Positions 23,206 through 30,905 of a stretch of DNA of 37,990 bases are shown piece by piece; position 1 is the stretch's first letter, and each line of letters begins with the position of its first letter. The notes beneath the pieces were generated by a model that made no database searches, was not told the origin of the DNA, and saw nothing but the letters and a program-made list of their open reading frames with translations. The DNA is from a virus, in the IMG/VR virus record IMGVR_UViG_3300031576_000180, positions 1-37,990 of that record. The stretch is one strand, 5' to 3'. The position numbers and the translations under genes are program-made.

Positions 23206-23363
23206 GACTCTTCAAGCTGACTATGGCCGTCTGGTATGAGCCGACTTGGGCCAAGTTCTTCCGCAAGTCCTGGCGCAAGCGCGGCTACTGGCTCGCTCAC
23301 CAACCGATGCAGTTCACTCTCGGCCCGATCCGGTTGGACGTGAAGCTGGAAGGTAAGCTATGA
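23202..23363 (+). CDS. Small basic aromatic protein, 53 aa
   Basis: A short gene fits exactly between its neighbours: ATG 23202 overlaps the previous stop as ATGA, and its own stop TGA at 23361-23363 overlaps the next ATG. The peptide is rich in Trp, Phe, Lys and Arg (WYEPTWAKFFRKSWRKRGYW), with a strand-like end (MQFTLGPIRLDVKLEGKL). No family recognised. The coupling on both sides supports that it is translated. Confidence 0.7.
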   Translation: MRLFKLTMAVWYEPTWAKFFRKSWRKRGYWLAHQPMQFTLGPIRLDVKLEGKL

Positions 23364-24628
23364 GTAATGTGACCGTCAAAAACGCGAGCGGCACAACCGT
23401 CTCCTTCAAGACCGATGGGGCGGGAAGTGACATTGATCCGCATATCTCGCACCTCGTCGTAGATGCTCCGCTCCCGGCGCTGGTAGCCGGTACGGCGAAC
23501 ATTGGCGACGTAGATGTGCTGACTCTGCCAGCGCTCCCGGCAGGCACAAACAACATTGGAGATGTAGACGTTCTGACTCTCCCGGCTCTCCCGGCTGGCA
23601 CCAATAACATAGGTGACGTAGACGTTCTGACCATTGCCGCTGGCGACAATAATATCGGCAATGTGGACGTGGTGACCATGCCGAGTATCACCATCGGCAC
23701 GATGGGCAATCTGACCGAGTCGCTGGTGGACGATGCCGCGTTCACTCCGGCGACAAGCCGTGTTGTGCCAGTGGGCTTCGAGTTTGACGATACCACGCCC
23801 GACTCGGTGAACGAGGGTGACATTGGCGCGGCCCGGATGAGCGCCAACCGTAACCTATACACCACACTCAGAGACGCGGCGGGGAACGAGCGGGGAGCGA
23901 ACGTTTCAGTCGGGAATGCACTGCTGGTGGATGCGAGTGCGACCACTCAGCCCGTCTCCGGCACAGTCAACGCTAACCTTGCGGCGGGGACAAACAACAT
24001 TGGCGACGTTGATGTTCTGACTCTGCCAGCCCTGCCTGCCGGAACCAATAATATTGGCGACATTGACGTTCTCACCCTTCCCGCACTTCCTGCCGGAACA
24101 AACAATATCGGAGATGTGGACGTATTGACCCTCCCGGCCTTGCCAGCTGGCACGAACAACATTGGCGACGTGGATGTTCTGACCATCGCCGCGGGTGACA
24201 ACAATATTGGTAATGTGGACGTGGTGACGCTTCCGGCACTGGTGGCCGGAACGGCCCTCGTCGGCTCAGTCAACGTTCAACTCGATGCCTCGACCATGCG
24301 CGACGGGGCGGGGACGGCGCTGACACCCAAGTTCGCAATCATTGACCATGCAACGAGCGGCAACAATACTTTGGTAGCGGCCGTGGCCTCCAAGAAAATC
24401 CGGGTGCTGGCCGGTCTTCTGATAGCGGCTGGCACAGTCATCGTTCGCTTCGAGTCTGGGGCAGATGGGACAGCCCTTACCGGCCAGATGAATCTCGTCG
24501 CCAACGTCGGCTTTCAAATCCCGTTCTGTCCAGTCGGCAACTTCGAGACGGCGGCCACTACCCTGCTCAACCTGGAGTTATCAGCGGCAGTGAGTGTAGA
24601 TGGCTGGATCGTTTACGTGGAGGTATAA
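23360..24628 (+). CDS. Repeat-rich virion protein (head or tail fibre type), 422 aa
   Basis: Two arrays of an 18-residue unit, consensus AGTNNIGDVDVLTLPALP, occupy about residues 38-115 and 208-300, with a shortened AAGDNNIGNVDVVT unit at the end of each. Between them is a conserved segment, SLVDDAAFTPATSRVVPVGFEF through RMSANRNLYTTLRD, which I recall from phage fibre or decoration proteins. The C-terminal 120 residues are a beta-rich head. The repeats suggest a beta-solenoid or fibrous shaft. The units are well conserved in protein but differ at many third codon positions, so the array is old and under protein-level selection. Start overlaps the preceding stop as ATGA. Confidence 0.82.
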   Translation: MSNVTVKNASGTTVSFKTDGAGSDIDPHISHLVVDAPLPALVAGTANIGDVDVLTLPALPAGTNNIGDVDVLTLPALPAGTNNIGDVDVLTIAAGDNNIGNVDVVTMPSITIGTMGNLTESLVDDAAFTPATSRVVPVGFEFDDTTPDSVNEGDIGAARMSANRNLYTTLRDAAGNERGANVSVGNALLVDASATTQPVSGTVNANLAAGTNNIGDVDVLTLPALPAGTNNIGDIDVLTLPALPAGTNNIGDVDVLTLPALPAGTNNIGDVDVLTIAAGDNNIGNVDVVTLPALVAGTALVGSVNVQLDASTMRDGAGTALTPKFAIIDHATSGNNTLVAAVASKKIRVLAGLLIAAGTVIVRFESGADGTALTGQMNLVANVGFQIPFCPVGNFETAATTLLNLELSAAVSVDGWIVYVEV

Positions 24629-24874
24629 ATGGCAATTCTAATCGCAGATGAACTAGCCGAACTACGGCGCAGTTGCGCGAGTGAGCGGGCGACGGTGGAC
24701 TATACCAAGCCGCAGATCAACGCCGCGCTTCAAGCGATTGAAGACTGGTTTGAAGCGAACCGGGCCTCGCTCGGAGCGGCGATTGAAGCGGCGGCGCCAA
24801 CGAAGTTCAACGCAACCGAGAAGCGGCGGCTGGTAAAGTTCTATCTCCAGCAAAAGTTCACGAGGGGAGGTTGA
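24629..24874 (+). CDS. Small helical hypothetical protein, 81 aa
   Basis: ATG 24629 follows the previous stop directly, with GGAGG just upstream. The protein is almost fully helical (ADELAELRRSCASERATVDY, INAALQAIEDWFEANRASLGAAIE, EKRRLVKFYLQQKF). Small helical proteins of this type with a WFE...RASL segment are common next to fibre and head genes in phages, function unknown. One cysteine, no membrane segment. Confidence 0.75.
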   Translation: MAILIADELAELRRSCASERATVDYTKPQINAALQAIEDWFEANRASLGAAIEAAAPTKFNATEKRRLVKFYLQQKFTRGG

Positions 24875-24875
24875 G

Positions 24876-25382
24876 ATGGCAACCCATCGTATTCCTATTC
24901 TCGGCTGGTCTGCTGTTCCTGATGGAAGCGGTAACGTCTTCTTCGAACCTTATGACGTGAAGGCCACTAACGACGTGTGGGACAGGTTGGTATTGACGTT
25001 CAATGACACCGCGACCCGCATCGGTATTCATGGCGGATTCACTGTTCCGAAAAACTATGTTGGAAGCGCGAAGTTGGTTGTCGTTTGGACAACAACAGCG
25101 ATAACCGGGGACGTAGAATGGGACTTTGATTATCGAGCCGTTGGCGGCGATGACACCGAGTCACTCGACCAGACTGGAACTCAAGAGTCAGTCAACCTCA
25201 ACGACACTGCGCCAAGCGCGGTCAACGAGCGGATGGAAACTGCCATAACTTTGACGGCGGGAAACTTTGCCGTAGACGACGAGGTTGAGTTTACTGCGTT
25301 CCGGGACGGCACAGACGCCGGTGATACTATCGCGGCGGCAGTGATGGTCTTCGCTCTGCTATTCGAGTACAGTGACGCCTGA
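24876..25382 (+). CDS. Beta-rich virion protein, 168 aa
   Basis: All-beta sequence with conserved-looking blocks: PYDVKATNDVWDRLVLTFNDTATRIGIHGGFTVP, AKLVVVWTTTAITGDVEWDFDYRAVGGDDTESLDQTGTQES and DEVEFTAFRDGTDAGDTIAAA. I recall related proteins in phage and environmental virus sequences, where they lie with fibre or head genes, but no function is assigned. No signal peptide. The stop overlaps the next start (TGATG), so it is coupled to the LamG-like gene. Capsid or fibre surface component by context. Confidence 0.78.
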   Translation: MATHRIPILGWSAVPDGSGNVFFEPYDVKATNDVWDRLVLTFNDTATRIGIHGGFTVPKNYVGSAKLVVVWTTTAITGDVEWDFDYRAVGGDDTESLDQTGTQESVNLNDTAPSAVNERMETAITLTAGNFAVDDEVEFTAFRDGTDAGDTIAAAVMVFALLFEYSDA

Positions 25383-26134
25383 TGGCTAGAGATTTCGATA
25401 ACAACACGGCTAACAATCTGTCCGTAGACGTAGCGGCGGTGGCTGTTGCGCCGCTGACGATGGCCTGCTGGTTCCGCTGTGACCTGAGTAACTCAGTAGA
25501 CGGGCTGATGTGGGTTGGGGATAAAGATGTAGCCGACCATTTCTGGGTGCTATTTGCTGATGGCGGTGTGGCAGGTGATCCAGTCAGGATGCGGGCAATT
25601 GCTGGCGGTACGGCCCAGACTGCCAGCACTTCCACCGGGTTTACGGCAGGTGTCTGGCATCATGCTTGCGGTGTGGAGGCATCAGCCACCAGCCGCTCGG
25701 CTTACATTGATGGCGGATCGAAAGCGACGAATACCACCAGCGTTTCTCCGGCTAACGCGGATCGAACTGCCATCGGTCTGTTCAACGACTCAACTCCATC
25801 AGGGCCTCATGATGGAAGAATTGCCGAGGCCGGGATTTGGGATGTGGCGCTTACCGACGCCGAAGTGAAAACGTTGGCCGATGGAGTATCTCCGCTTAAT
25901 GTCAGGCCAGCTAACCTCATTGCTTACTGGCCGCTTCACGGCAATCGCTCGCCAGAGCCGAACTTGGCTGGTGACCCGGCGCTGAATCTGACGATTGCCG
26001 GGACGGTAGCGCAAGCCGATCATGCGCCGGTGGCGCCGCCATTTGCTGAATTGGCTGGATGGCCGGGAGCATATACAGCGCCAGCCGCTCCAGGTGGACT
26101 CACACCCCGTCTGGCCCTATTAGGAGCAGGTTGA
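25382..26134 (+). CDS. LamG/concanavalin-like lectin-domain protein, 250 aa
   Basis: The first 200 residues follow the LamG-like jelly roll: LTMACWFRCDLSNSVDGLMWVGDKD, RMRAIAGG, GVWHHACGVEASATSRSAYIDGG, TAIGLFNDSTPSGPHDGRIAEAGIWDVALTDAEVKTLADG and NLIAYWPLHGN. The WHH and AEAGIWDVALTDAEV motifs are diagnostic. The end is Pro/Ala-rich. In phages such domains bind carbohydrate or proteins on the host surface, from the capsid or tail. Coupled to its neighbours on both sides (shared bases with the preceding stop and with the next ATG). Confidence 0.85.
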   Translation: MARDFDNNTANNLSVDVAAVAVAPLTMACWFRCDLSNSVDGLMWVGDKDVADHFWVLFADGGVAGDPVRMRAIAGGTAQTASTSTGFTAGVWHHACGVEASATSRSAYIDGGSKATNTTSVSPANADRTAIGLFNDSTPSGPHDGRIAEAGIWDVALTDAEVKTLADGVSPLNVRPANLIAYWPLHGNRSPEPNLAGDPALNLTIAGTVAQADHAPVAPPFAELAGWPGAYTAPAAPGGLTPRLALLGAG

Positions 26135-26775
26135 TGACGACCGGCACAGACGTAATCAACGCTTGCAACGCAAATCTGCCGAACAACGCGATCTTCAACG
26201 CAGTGGAGAAGCTGGCGGCGATCAACATGGCGATCCGGGGCGGCTGGCCGCATATTGTCGAGGTGGGTGTGGACTCGTCGCTAACGATTGCTTCCACCAC
26301 TTATGAGTACACCCCGACCGAACAGCCTCAGCTAGAGAAGGGTTACGCGATTGCCTACGTGACTATCCCTAGTAATCCTAAGATGAAGCTGACGCGGGTG
26401 ACGCAGAGACGGGATGGGACGGCCTGGACGATCATTCTGCCGGTTGACATCGTTTCCGGTCTGATCGGTCAAGTTCTGCACCTGCAATACTTCACGACCT
26501 ACGCGGCGATTACGGGCTTGACTGATACAATCAATATGCCGCTCGACTATCTGGAGAAGTACACGACGTATCGGCTGTGCCTGATTGGGATGGCGCGGGC
26601 GAGCGAGTTCGATCGGGAAGTGTACGAGCGGCTGGCAACTGTCTATCAGCCAATGGCTGAGCAAGCGAAGAGGGCGAACGTGACCGAGGGAGTAGAGTTC
26701 CTTATCCGCTCGGTGACGGAACACGGTGGGAACCTGTCGTCTGAACCATCAAGCGGGATTGGGGTGTATCTGTGA
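26134..26775 (+). CDS. Head-tail adaptor, T7 gp11-like (tail tubular A type)
   Basis: 213 residues from ATG 26134, which shares a base with the previous stop; the longer frame to 26059 would overlap the lectin gene for 75 bases. The start TTGTDVINACNANLPNN resembles adaptor proteins that begin with a short helix containing T-D-V-(I/V)-N-A-C. A strand-rich middle (TTYEYTPTEQ, RDGTAWTIILPVDIVSG) is followed by helices (YLEKYTTYRLCLIGMARASEFDREVYERL). Length and position directly before the nozzle candidate match T7 gp11. Adaptor rings join portal and nozzle. The family call is by pattern and neighbourhood, so not certain. Confidence 0.65.
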   Translation: MTTGTDVINACNANLPNNAIFNAVEKLAAINMAIRGGWPHIVEVGVDSSLTIASTTYEYTPTEQPQLEKGYAIAYVTIPSNPKMKLTRVTQRRDGTAWTIILPVDIVSGLIGQVLHLQYFTTYAAITGLTDTINMPLDYLEKYTTYRLCLIGMARASEFDREVYERLATVYQPMAEQAKRANVTEGVEFLIRSVTEHGGNLSSEPSSGIGVYL

Positions 26776-28706
26776 CTGTAGCAGCTACCTTCACCCACCA
26801 TATCACTCTGGAGTCTGGCGGCACCCGCTACGGTTTCAAGATCAGGCCCGGCAGTTATCGCCGGGAGCGGGCTGATGACTTCGCCCCGCGCATCTCGACT
26901 GGCAACGACCCGAAGACGCGGGAAGGGCTGTGGGACTCCTGGGCGCAGAACTCGGCGGCGGAGGGTATTGACCAACTGCTCGTCACCAACGTTAACAAGG
27001 TGTACAGAAGCGATGGCCTGGTCTTCCTCAACAAGCCGGAAGCGATCATGCTCGATGCGGCTTGGAATAGCTCTGATGCGGGCAAGGTGGCAACTGCGCC
27101 GATGGCGATTGATTTCCTGACGGATACGGTACTGGTGGGGGTAGGGACGAAGGTGAGGAACTACACCGTCTCAACCGGGCTGTGGGCCGACTCGACCACG
27201 ACGCTTGGGGCGAATGTAGTGTGGCTTCATCGGCACGGCGTGTACGCCTTCGCCGGTGTGGGCAACACGGTGGAGATGTACCGGACAGCAGACGGGTTGA
27301 CCTGGACTCAGGTGGCGACTACGCCCGCCACCCAACCCGCCTCGTGCCTGACCACCTGGGAGAATACAGTCACGGTCAATCTGGTACTCGGAGTGGACAG
27401 CACCATCAAGCTGTCTACCGACTCGGGCGTTACCTGGGGTGCGGCAATCAACGTTGGCAATGCGGCCTCGAACGTCACTGGATTGGGTGTCGCTTTTGGT
27501 CTGCTCATCATCGGCAAGGAGGACGGGCTGTACTCCTACGATGGGACGGACGTGGTGACGCTGTTGGAGTTCCCCAACTCAAAGAATGTGAACAACTGCA
27601 AGGCACTGGTGTACCACGAGGGCTTCCTCTACACTCATCTCCTCGGGCGTGTAATCAAACTCTCCTACTCCTCAGGCGCAGTGACCAACATGGTAGACAT
27701 CACTCCCCTCATGGTGGGTGATGAGAACAGGGACTTATATGGACACGGAACGATTGTCTGGATGTGGGCCGGAGTCAACCATCTCTATACCTGTTTCGAC
27801 GACGGCGAAAGCGTTTACCCGGAGGTGCTGTACTACACTGGCTTGGGTTGGCATCAAGCTTATCGCGGCGCGAGTGGCGATACGATGCGGGCCGGAGGCT
27901 ATAGCCAACTGGCGGCGAGGACTTTTATCAACGATGGCGCGACTCGTGCCAGACGACATCTAACGATCCGGGATGTGCCATTCCCGGATTACCCCGCTTC
28001 GGCGCAGTTCGAGACCAGCGACTTCGACGGCTCGCTCCCGTTCATGCTCAAGGCGTTCCGGGACATCTCGCTCGAATGCCGCAATCTGGACACGGCGACG
28101 GGCAGGAAGATCACCGTTGACTACTCCACCAACAAGGGCGTGACTTGGACGGCAATCGGCACAGTCGTCGCCGATGGCAAGACGGAGTTGAGCTTCGACA
28201 CCTCGGCAAGTGCTGTTGCCTCACAACACGTCAGGCTGAGGTTTACTCTGACGAGAGGAAGCACAACTACCGAGACGCCGGTGCTGGAGCGGTTCGCCGC
28301 GTCCTTCCTCAACCGTCCTAACCCTCTCTATATCCATTCAGTAGAAGCCCTCTTCGGGCCTAACCAAGCTTTGCTGGACGGCACAGTTGAACCAGATACG
28401 ACAGCCAAGAAGATGGACTACGTGAAATCGTTGGAGAATACTGCCATCCCGGTGCGATTTGTGGACGACGTAGGGACTAACTTCCTCGTTCTTATCTCCA
28501 AAACTTCAATGGGCCAGCCAAGTCTGCAAGAAGTAGCGAACGACCAGCGAGTTATGCAAATCGTCATGGTAGACGCCGTGACCGGACTGTGGCCGCAGAT
28601 TATCCAAAACCTGACTATCACCGTTGCCATAGAAGCTACATTGATTACCAAAACTCCGGCTCTCTGGGGAACGTTCGTCTGGGGTCAGGCACAGTGGGAG
28701 CCATAG
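26772..28706 (+). CDS. Tail nozzle, T7 gp12-like (tail tubular B type)
   Basis: 644 residues, starting at GTG 26772, which overlaps the previous stop as GTGA. The sequence is nearly all beta with a periodic pattern typical of a propeller: NVVWLHRHGVYAFAGVGNTVEMYRTADGLTWTQVA, TIKLSTDSGVTWGAAINVG, GLGVAFGLLIIGKEDGLYSYDGTD. A later domain (SAQFETSDFDGSLPFMLKAFRDISLECRNLD) is the jelly-roll-like platform seen in this class. The nozzle forms the distal tube of short-tailed phages, with fibres attached. Somewhat shorter than T7 gp12. Confidence 0.7.
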   Translation: MTVAATFTHHITLESGGTRYGFKIRPGSYRRERADDFAPRISTGNDPKTREGLWDSWAQNSAAEGIDQLLVTNVNKVYRSDGLVFLNKPEAIMLDAAWNSSDAGKVATAPMAIDFLTDTVLVGVGTKVRNYTVSTGLWADSTTTLGANVVWLHRHGVYAFAGVGNTVEMYRTADGLTWTQVATTPATQPASCLTTWENTVTVNLVLGVDSTIKLSTDSGVTWGAAINVGNAASNVTGLGVAFGLLIIGKEDGLYSYDGTDVVTLLEFPNSKNVNNCKALVYHEGFLYTHLLGRVIKLSYSSGAVTNMVDITPLMVGDENRDLYGHGTIVWMWAGVNHLYTCFDDGESVYPEVLYYTGLGWHQAYRGASGDTMRAGGYSQLAARTFINDGATRARRHLTIRDVPFPDYPASAQFETSDFDGSLPFMLKAFRDISLECRNLDTATGRKITVDYSTNKGVTWTAIGTVVADGKTELSFDTSASAVASQHVRLRFTLTRGSTTTETPVLERFAASFLNRPNPLYIHSVEALFGPNQALLDGTVEPDTTAKKMDYVKSLENTAIPVRFVDDVGTNFLVLISKTSMGQPSLQEVANDQRVMQIVMVDAVTGLWPQIIQNLTITVAIEATLITKTPALWGTFVWGQAQWEP

Positions 28707-28709
28707 ATT

Positions 28710-29057
28710 ATGCCAGTCACCACCGTAGGCTTGACTAATATTCTGACTCTCTGGGCGGCAGACCTGACCCATCTGGGCGTTGGCAGTGGCGCGAACAACC
28801 CAGCCCTGTCTGATACGGCTTTGCAGACGGAACTGGATCGCAATGAGATCACCCTGGAGACTCTGACCGGTAATCAATACATCGTCGAGTCCTTCTTCGC
28901 CACCGGGGAAGCGAACGGGACGATCCGGGAGATCGGCTTGTTCGATGCGGCGGCGGGCGGCAACATGGACTTCCGGGGTCAGCCCACTTCGCCACAGGTC
29001 AAGACGAGTACCAAGCAATTGCGGGTGACGATCACATTCACGTTAGTCAATGGCTAG
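28710..29057 (+). CDS. Small tail-associated (fibre-collar-like) protein, 115 aa
   Basis: The sequence has a GVGSGANNPALSDTALQTELDR segment and a QYIVESFFATGEANGTIREIGLFDAAAGGNMDFRG segment, the pattern of the conserved N-terminal domain of phage tail-collar fibre proteins and related small tail proteins (GIG/GLF motif). Full fibres carry a long shaft after it; here only the N-terminal domain remains. It could be an adaptor between nozzle and fibres. The end overlaps the next gene by 8 bases (ATG 29050 is inside). Confidence 0.7.
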   Translation: MPVTTVGLTNILTLWAADLTHLGVGSGANNPALSDTALQTELDRNEITLETLTGNQYIVESFFATGEANGTIREIGLFDAAAGGNMDFRGQPTSPQVKTSTKQLRVTITFTLVNG

Positions 29058-29469
29058 GACACTTCGCAATCTTCGCAGATGGGGCAAGCACCTCTCGGTC
29101 AGAAGCCGTAAGTTCGGGTACGCTTCGGGCGGGTTGCTAGATTCAATTATTCCTGCGCCGGGGATGAACAAGCCGGAGACGTTCATCACCAATGCTCTCG
29201 ACGAGTTGAAGATTGAGAACATCCCACAGTACAGCATCCTGGGCGGGGACATCCTGGGCGGCGGACGCGCAGACTGGTTGCTCCCCCAATACTTCATAGA
29301 CTTGGAGTACGCTGGCCCGTTCCATTCCACCAACGAGGGCCGCTACCGGGACTCGTTGCGCAATCAAGGATTCCTCAGCTTGGGCTATCGGGTGGAGACG
29401 CTGTACGAGCGGGACTTAGTGCGGGTCAAACCGCGTCTGCTGGAGATCGTCGGCAGGCCGACAGGTTAG
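29050..29469 (+). CDS. PD-(D/E)XK nuclease-like protein in the tail gene cluster, 139 aa
   Basis: A DUF559/Vsr-like layout is visible: a helical start, then GGGRADWLLPQYFIDLEYAGPFH (strands with D at about 73 and the DLE pair), then a helix RYRDSLRNQGFLSLGYRVETLYERDLV. In Vsr/DUF559 nucleases the strand-acid-strand-acid block is followed by R(D)xxR...L...GYxVLR...DL, as here. The catalytic Lys/Gln is not obvious (DLEYAG), so it may be inactive or use another residue. In a run of structural genes a nuclease could be an insertion, or act on host DNA or concatemers. Coupled to the gene before. Confidence 0.6.
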   Translation: MARTLRNLRRWGKHLSVRSRKFGYASGGLLDSIIPAPGMNKPETFITNALDELKIENIPQYSILGGDILGGGRADWLLPQYFIDLEYAGPFHSTNEGRYRDSLRNQGFLSLGYRVETLYERDLVRVKPRLLEIVGRPTG

Positions 29470-29481
29470 CCCGGAGCGAAG

Positions 29482-29519
29482 TCCTGAGCGACCCTGAGCA
29501 TCCGTCGAAGGGCGAAGGA
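29482..29519 (-). repeat. Nested-hairpin repeat, diverged copy 3
   Basis: On the minus strand this matches copies 1 and 2 in layout. The outer arms are TCCT (29482-29485) with AGGA (29516-29519) and the inner arms CCCT (29492-29495) with AGGG (29509-29512). Compared with the other copies the sequences of outer and inner arms are exchanged, yet base pairing is kept. Its right end supplies the GAAGGAG ribosome site of the gene at 29527. Confidence 0.75.
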
Positions 29520-29526
29520 GTGTGAG

Positions 29527-29985
29527 ATGCCAACAATTCTCAATGGACAAGTAGCCAGTGCAACAGATATTCTGAGAGGAATGACCTCAAGCGGATTCAT
29601 CCGCTTTGACGAGCTTATTTCAGACACAAACAAGACGATTGCCGGCGGAGTGCTGTTACCGACGAGCAATATGGTGTTCATCTCCCCGGAGAGTGGAACG
29701 AGAGATGATCTCGATACGATTACGGCGACGAGTCCTCTAGTGATAGATGATGGATCACTTATGTTGGCCGGCGTTTTCGGTTCGGCGGACAACGAAATTA
29801 CTCTCAAGCACAATACGGGTAATATCATCTGTCCTGAGGGGCGGGATATTCTTTTGCACGAGACACCATCCGGGCTAAGAAACTCTCTGGCGATTCTTGT
29901 TTACAAAGGCACGAAATGGATCGTCGTGGCCTGCAACACCATGACTCCTGAGCAAACCTTGTTCAATCATATGCATTTCAGCTAA
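29527..29985 (+). CDS. Putative virion/tail surface protein, 152 aa
   Basis: Strand-rich protein, with GFIRFDELISDTNKTIAGGVLLPTSNMVFISP, ITATSPLVIDDGSLMLAGVFGSADNEITLKHNTGNIICPEGRDILLHE and LAILVYKGTKWIVVACNT. Looks like a short tip or decoration domain in which a late strand pattern (KWIVV) resembles that of other phage tail-tip domains. No enzyme motif. Ribosome site GAAGGAG, supplied by the repeat copy 3, lies 8 bases upstream. Function unknown. Confidence 0.7.
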   Translation: MPTILNGQVASATDILRGMTSSGFIRFDELISDTNKTIAGGVLLPTSNMVFISPESGTRDDLDTITATSPLVIDDGSLMLAGVFGSADNEITLKHNTGNIICPEGRDILLHETPSGLRNSLAILVYKGTKWIVVACNTMTPEQTLFNHMHFS

Positions 29986-30007
29986 GTTCCCCTGATAGGA
30001 GATTTCG

Positions 30008-30406
30008 ATGTCCAGTTTTCCATCCTTCACCGCAACACCGCAAATAGACATTGCCCAAGTCACGACGGCCAATACTGCCAGAGACGGCACAGGAACGATT
30101 GTGGCTGTCATCACCGGCGCGGCCTCACCTAACTTCGTCAAGCCGGAGGCGATCGCCGTCAAAGCAATCGCTACCTCGCTCGATGGTGCAGTGCGGTTCT
30201 TCATCTCCTCAGATGCAGGTGTGACCTGGCGGCTACTGCACGAGATGGACGTGACGGCAATCACCGTTGGGGCATCTACCAGCGCCTTCGAGGACATCTG
30301 GTACTGTCCAGATGATTTGGTGCTGCCTTCGGCGTCGTACAAGATTGGCGCATCCACCGAGAAGACCGAGACGTTCAACCTGATTGCCATGAGCGGCAAG
30401 TTCTAG
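30008..30406 (+). CDS. Putative virion/tail surface protein, 132 aa
   Basis: Strand-rich and Ala/Thr-rich with ATPQIDIAQVTTANTARDGTGTIVAVITGAASPNF, then KAIATSLDGAVRFFISSDAGVTWRLLHEMDV and TFNLIAMSGKF at the end. The SLDGAVRFFISSDAGVTWRLL block resembles a small beta-sandwich common to phage tail and capsid-surface proteins. The start has AGGAGAT at optimal distance. No family name assigned. Confidence 0.72.
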   Translation: MSSFPSFTATPQIDIAQVTTANTARDGTGTIVAVITGAASPNFVKPEAIAVKAIATSLDGAVRFFISSDAGVTWRLLHEMDVTAITVGASTSAFEDIWYCPDDLVLPSASYKIGASTEKTETFNLIAMSGKF

Positions 30407-30431
30407 GCATGTCCATCGAAGGAAGGCCGGG

Positions 30432-30893
30432 ATGAATAAGGGACTCAACAGCGGTATCAGCGGGCCGAACAACGGGCCGAGACTGCACGCGACTCGAACG
30501 GCGGTTGTCTCGCTGACAACCTCCACCTTCACCGACATCGTGATGGATGGAATCTCGCAAGACAACGGCGGCATGAGTCAACTGGTCAAGAGTACGGGTG
30601 ACGTTCTAATTACAAAGGACGGAATGTATAAGATCATGACCCAGGCCGGATTTGCCGCGAATGGAACCGGGATACGAATCAGTGGTGTGCTGATCACTTA
30701 CGCTTCCGGGATTACCGAGCAATTTGCCGACTCTTCCGGCCCGGCCAGCGCGGCGGCAGTGACGGGTGTTCCAGCAAATGGGAGCATCTATCTGCACAAG
30801 GGTGATCGAGTTAAGCTAAGGCAGTGGCAGAACAGTGGCGGGGCGTTGAATACATCAGGGAGTTATATCAACGTGTCCTGGATTGGGCCGTAA
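30432..30893 (+). CDS. C1q/TNF-like jelly-roll receptor-binding candidate, 153 aa
   Basis: After a short N-terminus the sequence follows the C1q/TNF-like fold: RTAVVSLTTSTFTDIVMDGIS, ITKDGMYKIMTQAGFAANGTGIRISGVLI, GSIYLHKGDRVKLRQWQNSGGALNTSGSYINVSWIGP. The DGMYKI block, the GD.VKL..WQNSGG block and the terminal strand are the best markers of these trimeric heads, used in phages as tip or receptor-binding domains. It is the last gene of the late operon, the usual place of the host-range protein. Ribosome site GGAAGG precedes ATG 30432. Confidence 0.8.
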   Translation: MNKGLNSGISGPNNGPRLHATRTAVVSLTTSTFTDIVMDGISQDNGGMSQLVKSTGDVLITKDGMYKIMTQAGFAANGTGIRISGVLITYASGITEQFADSSGPASAAAVTGVPANGSIYLHKGDRVKLRQWQNSGGALNTSGSYINVSWIGP

Positions 30894-30905
30894 GCGGTTT
30901 TTCGG

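Noticed and set aside
23314-24273. Long minus-strand frames under the 18-residue repeat gene
   Set aside because: They are the reverse reading of the regular repeats and have the same periodicity; the + frame has the recognisable conserved segment.
23360-24628. CRISPR array or satellite based on the regular repeats
   Set aside because: Units are contiguous 54-bp coding repeats without unique spacers, and they translate to a conserved peptide.
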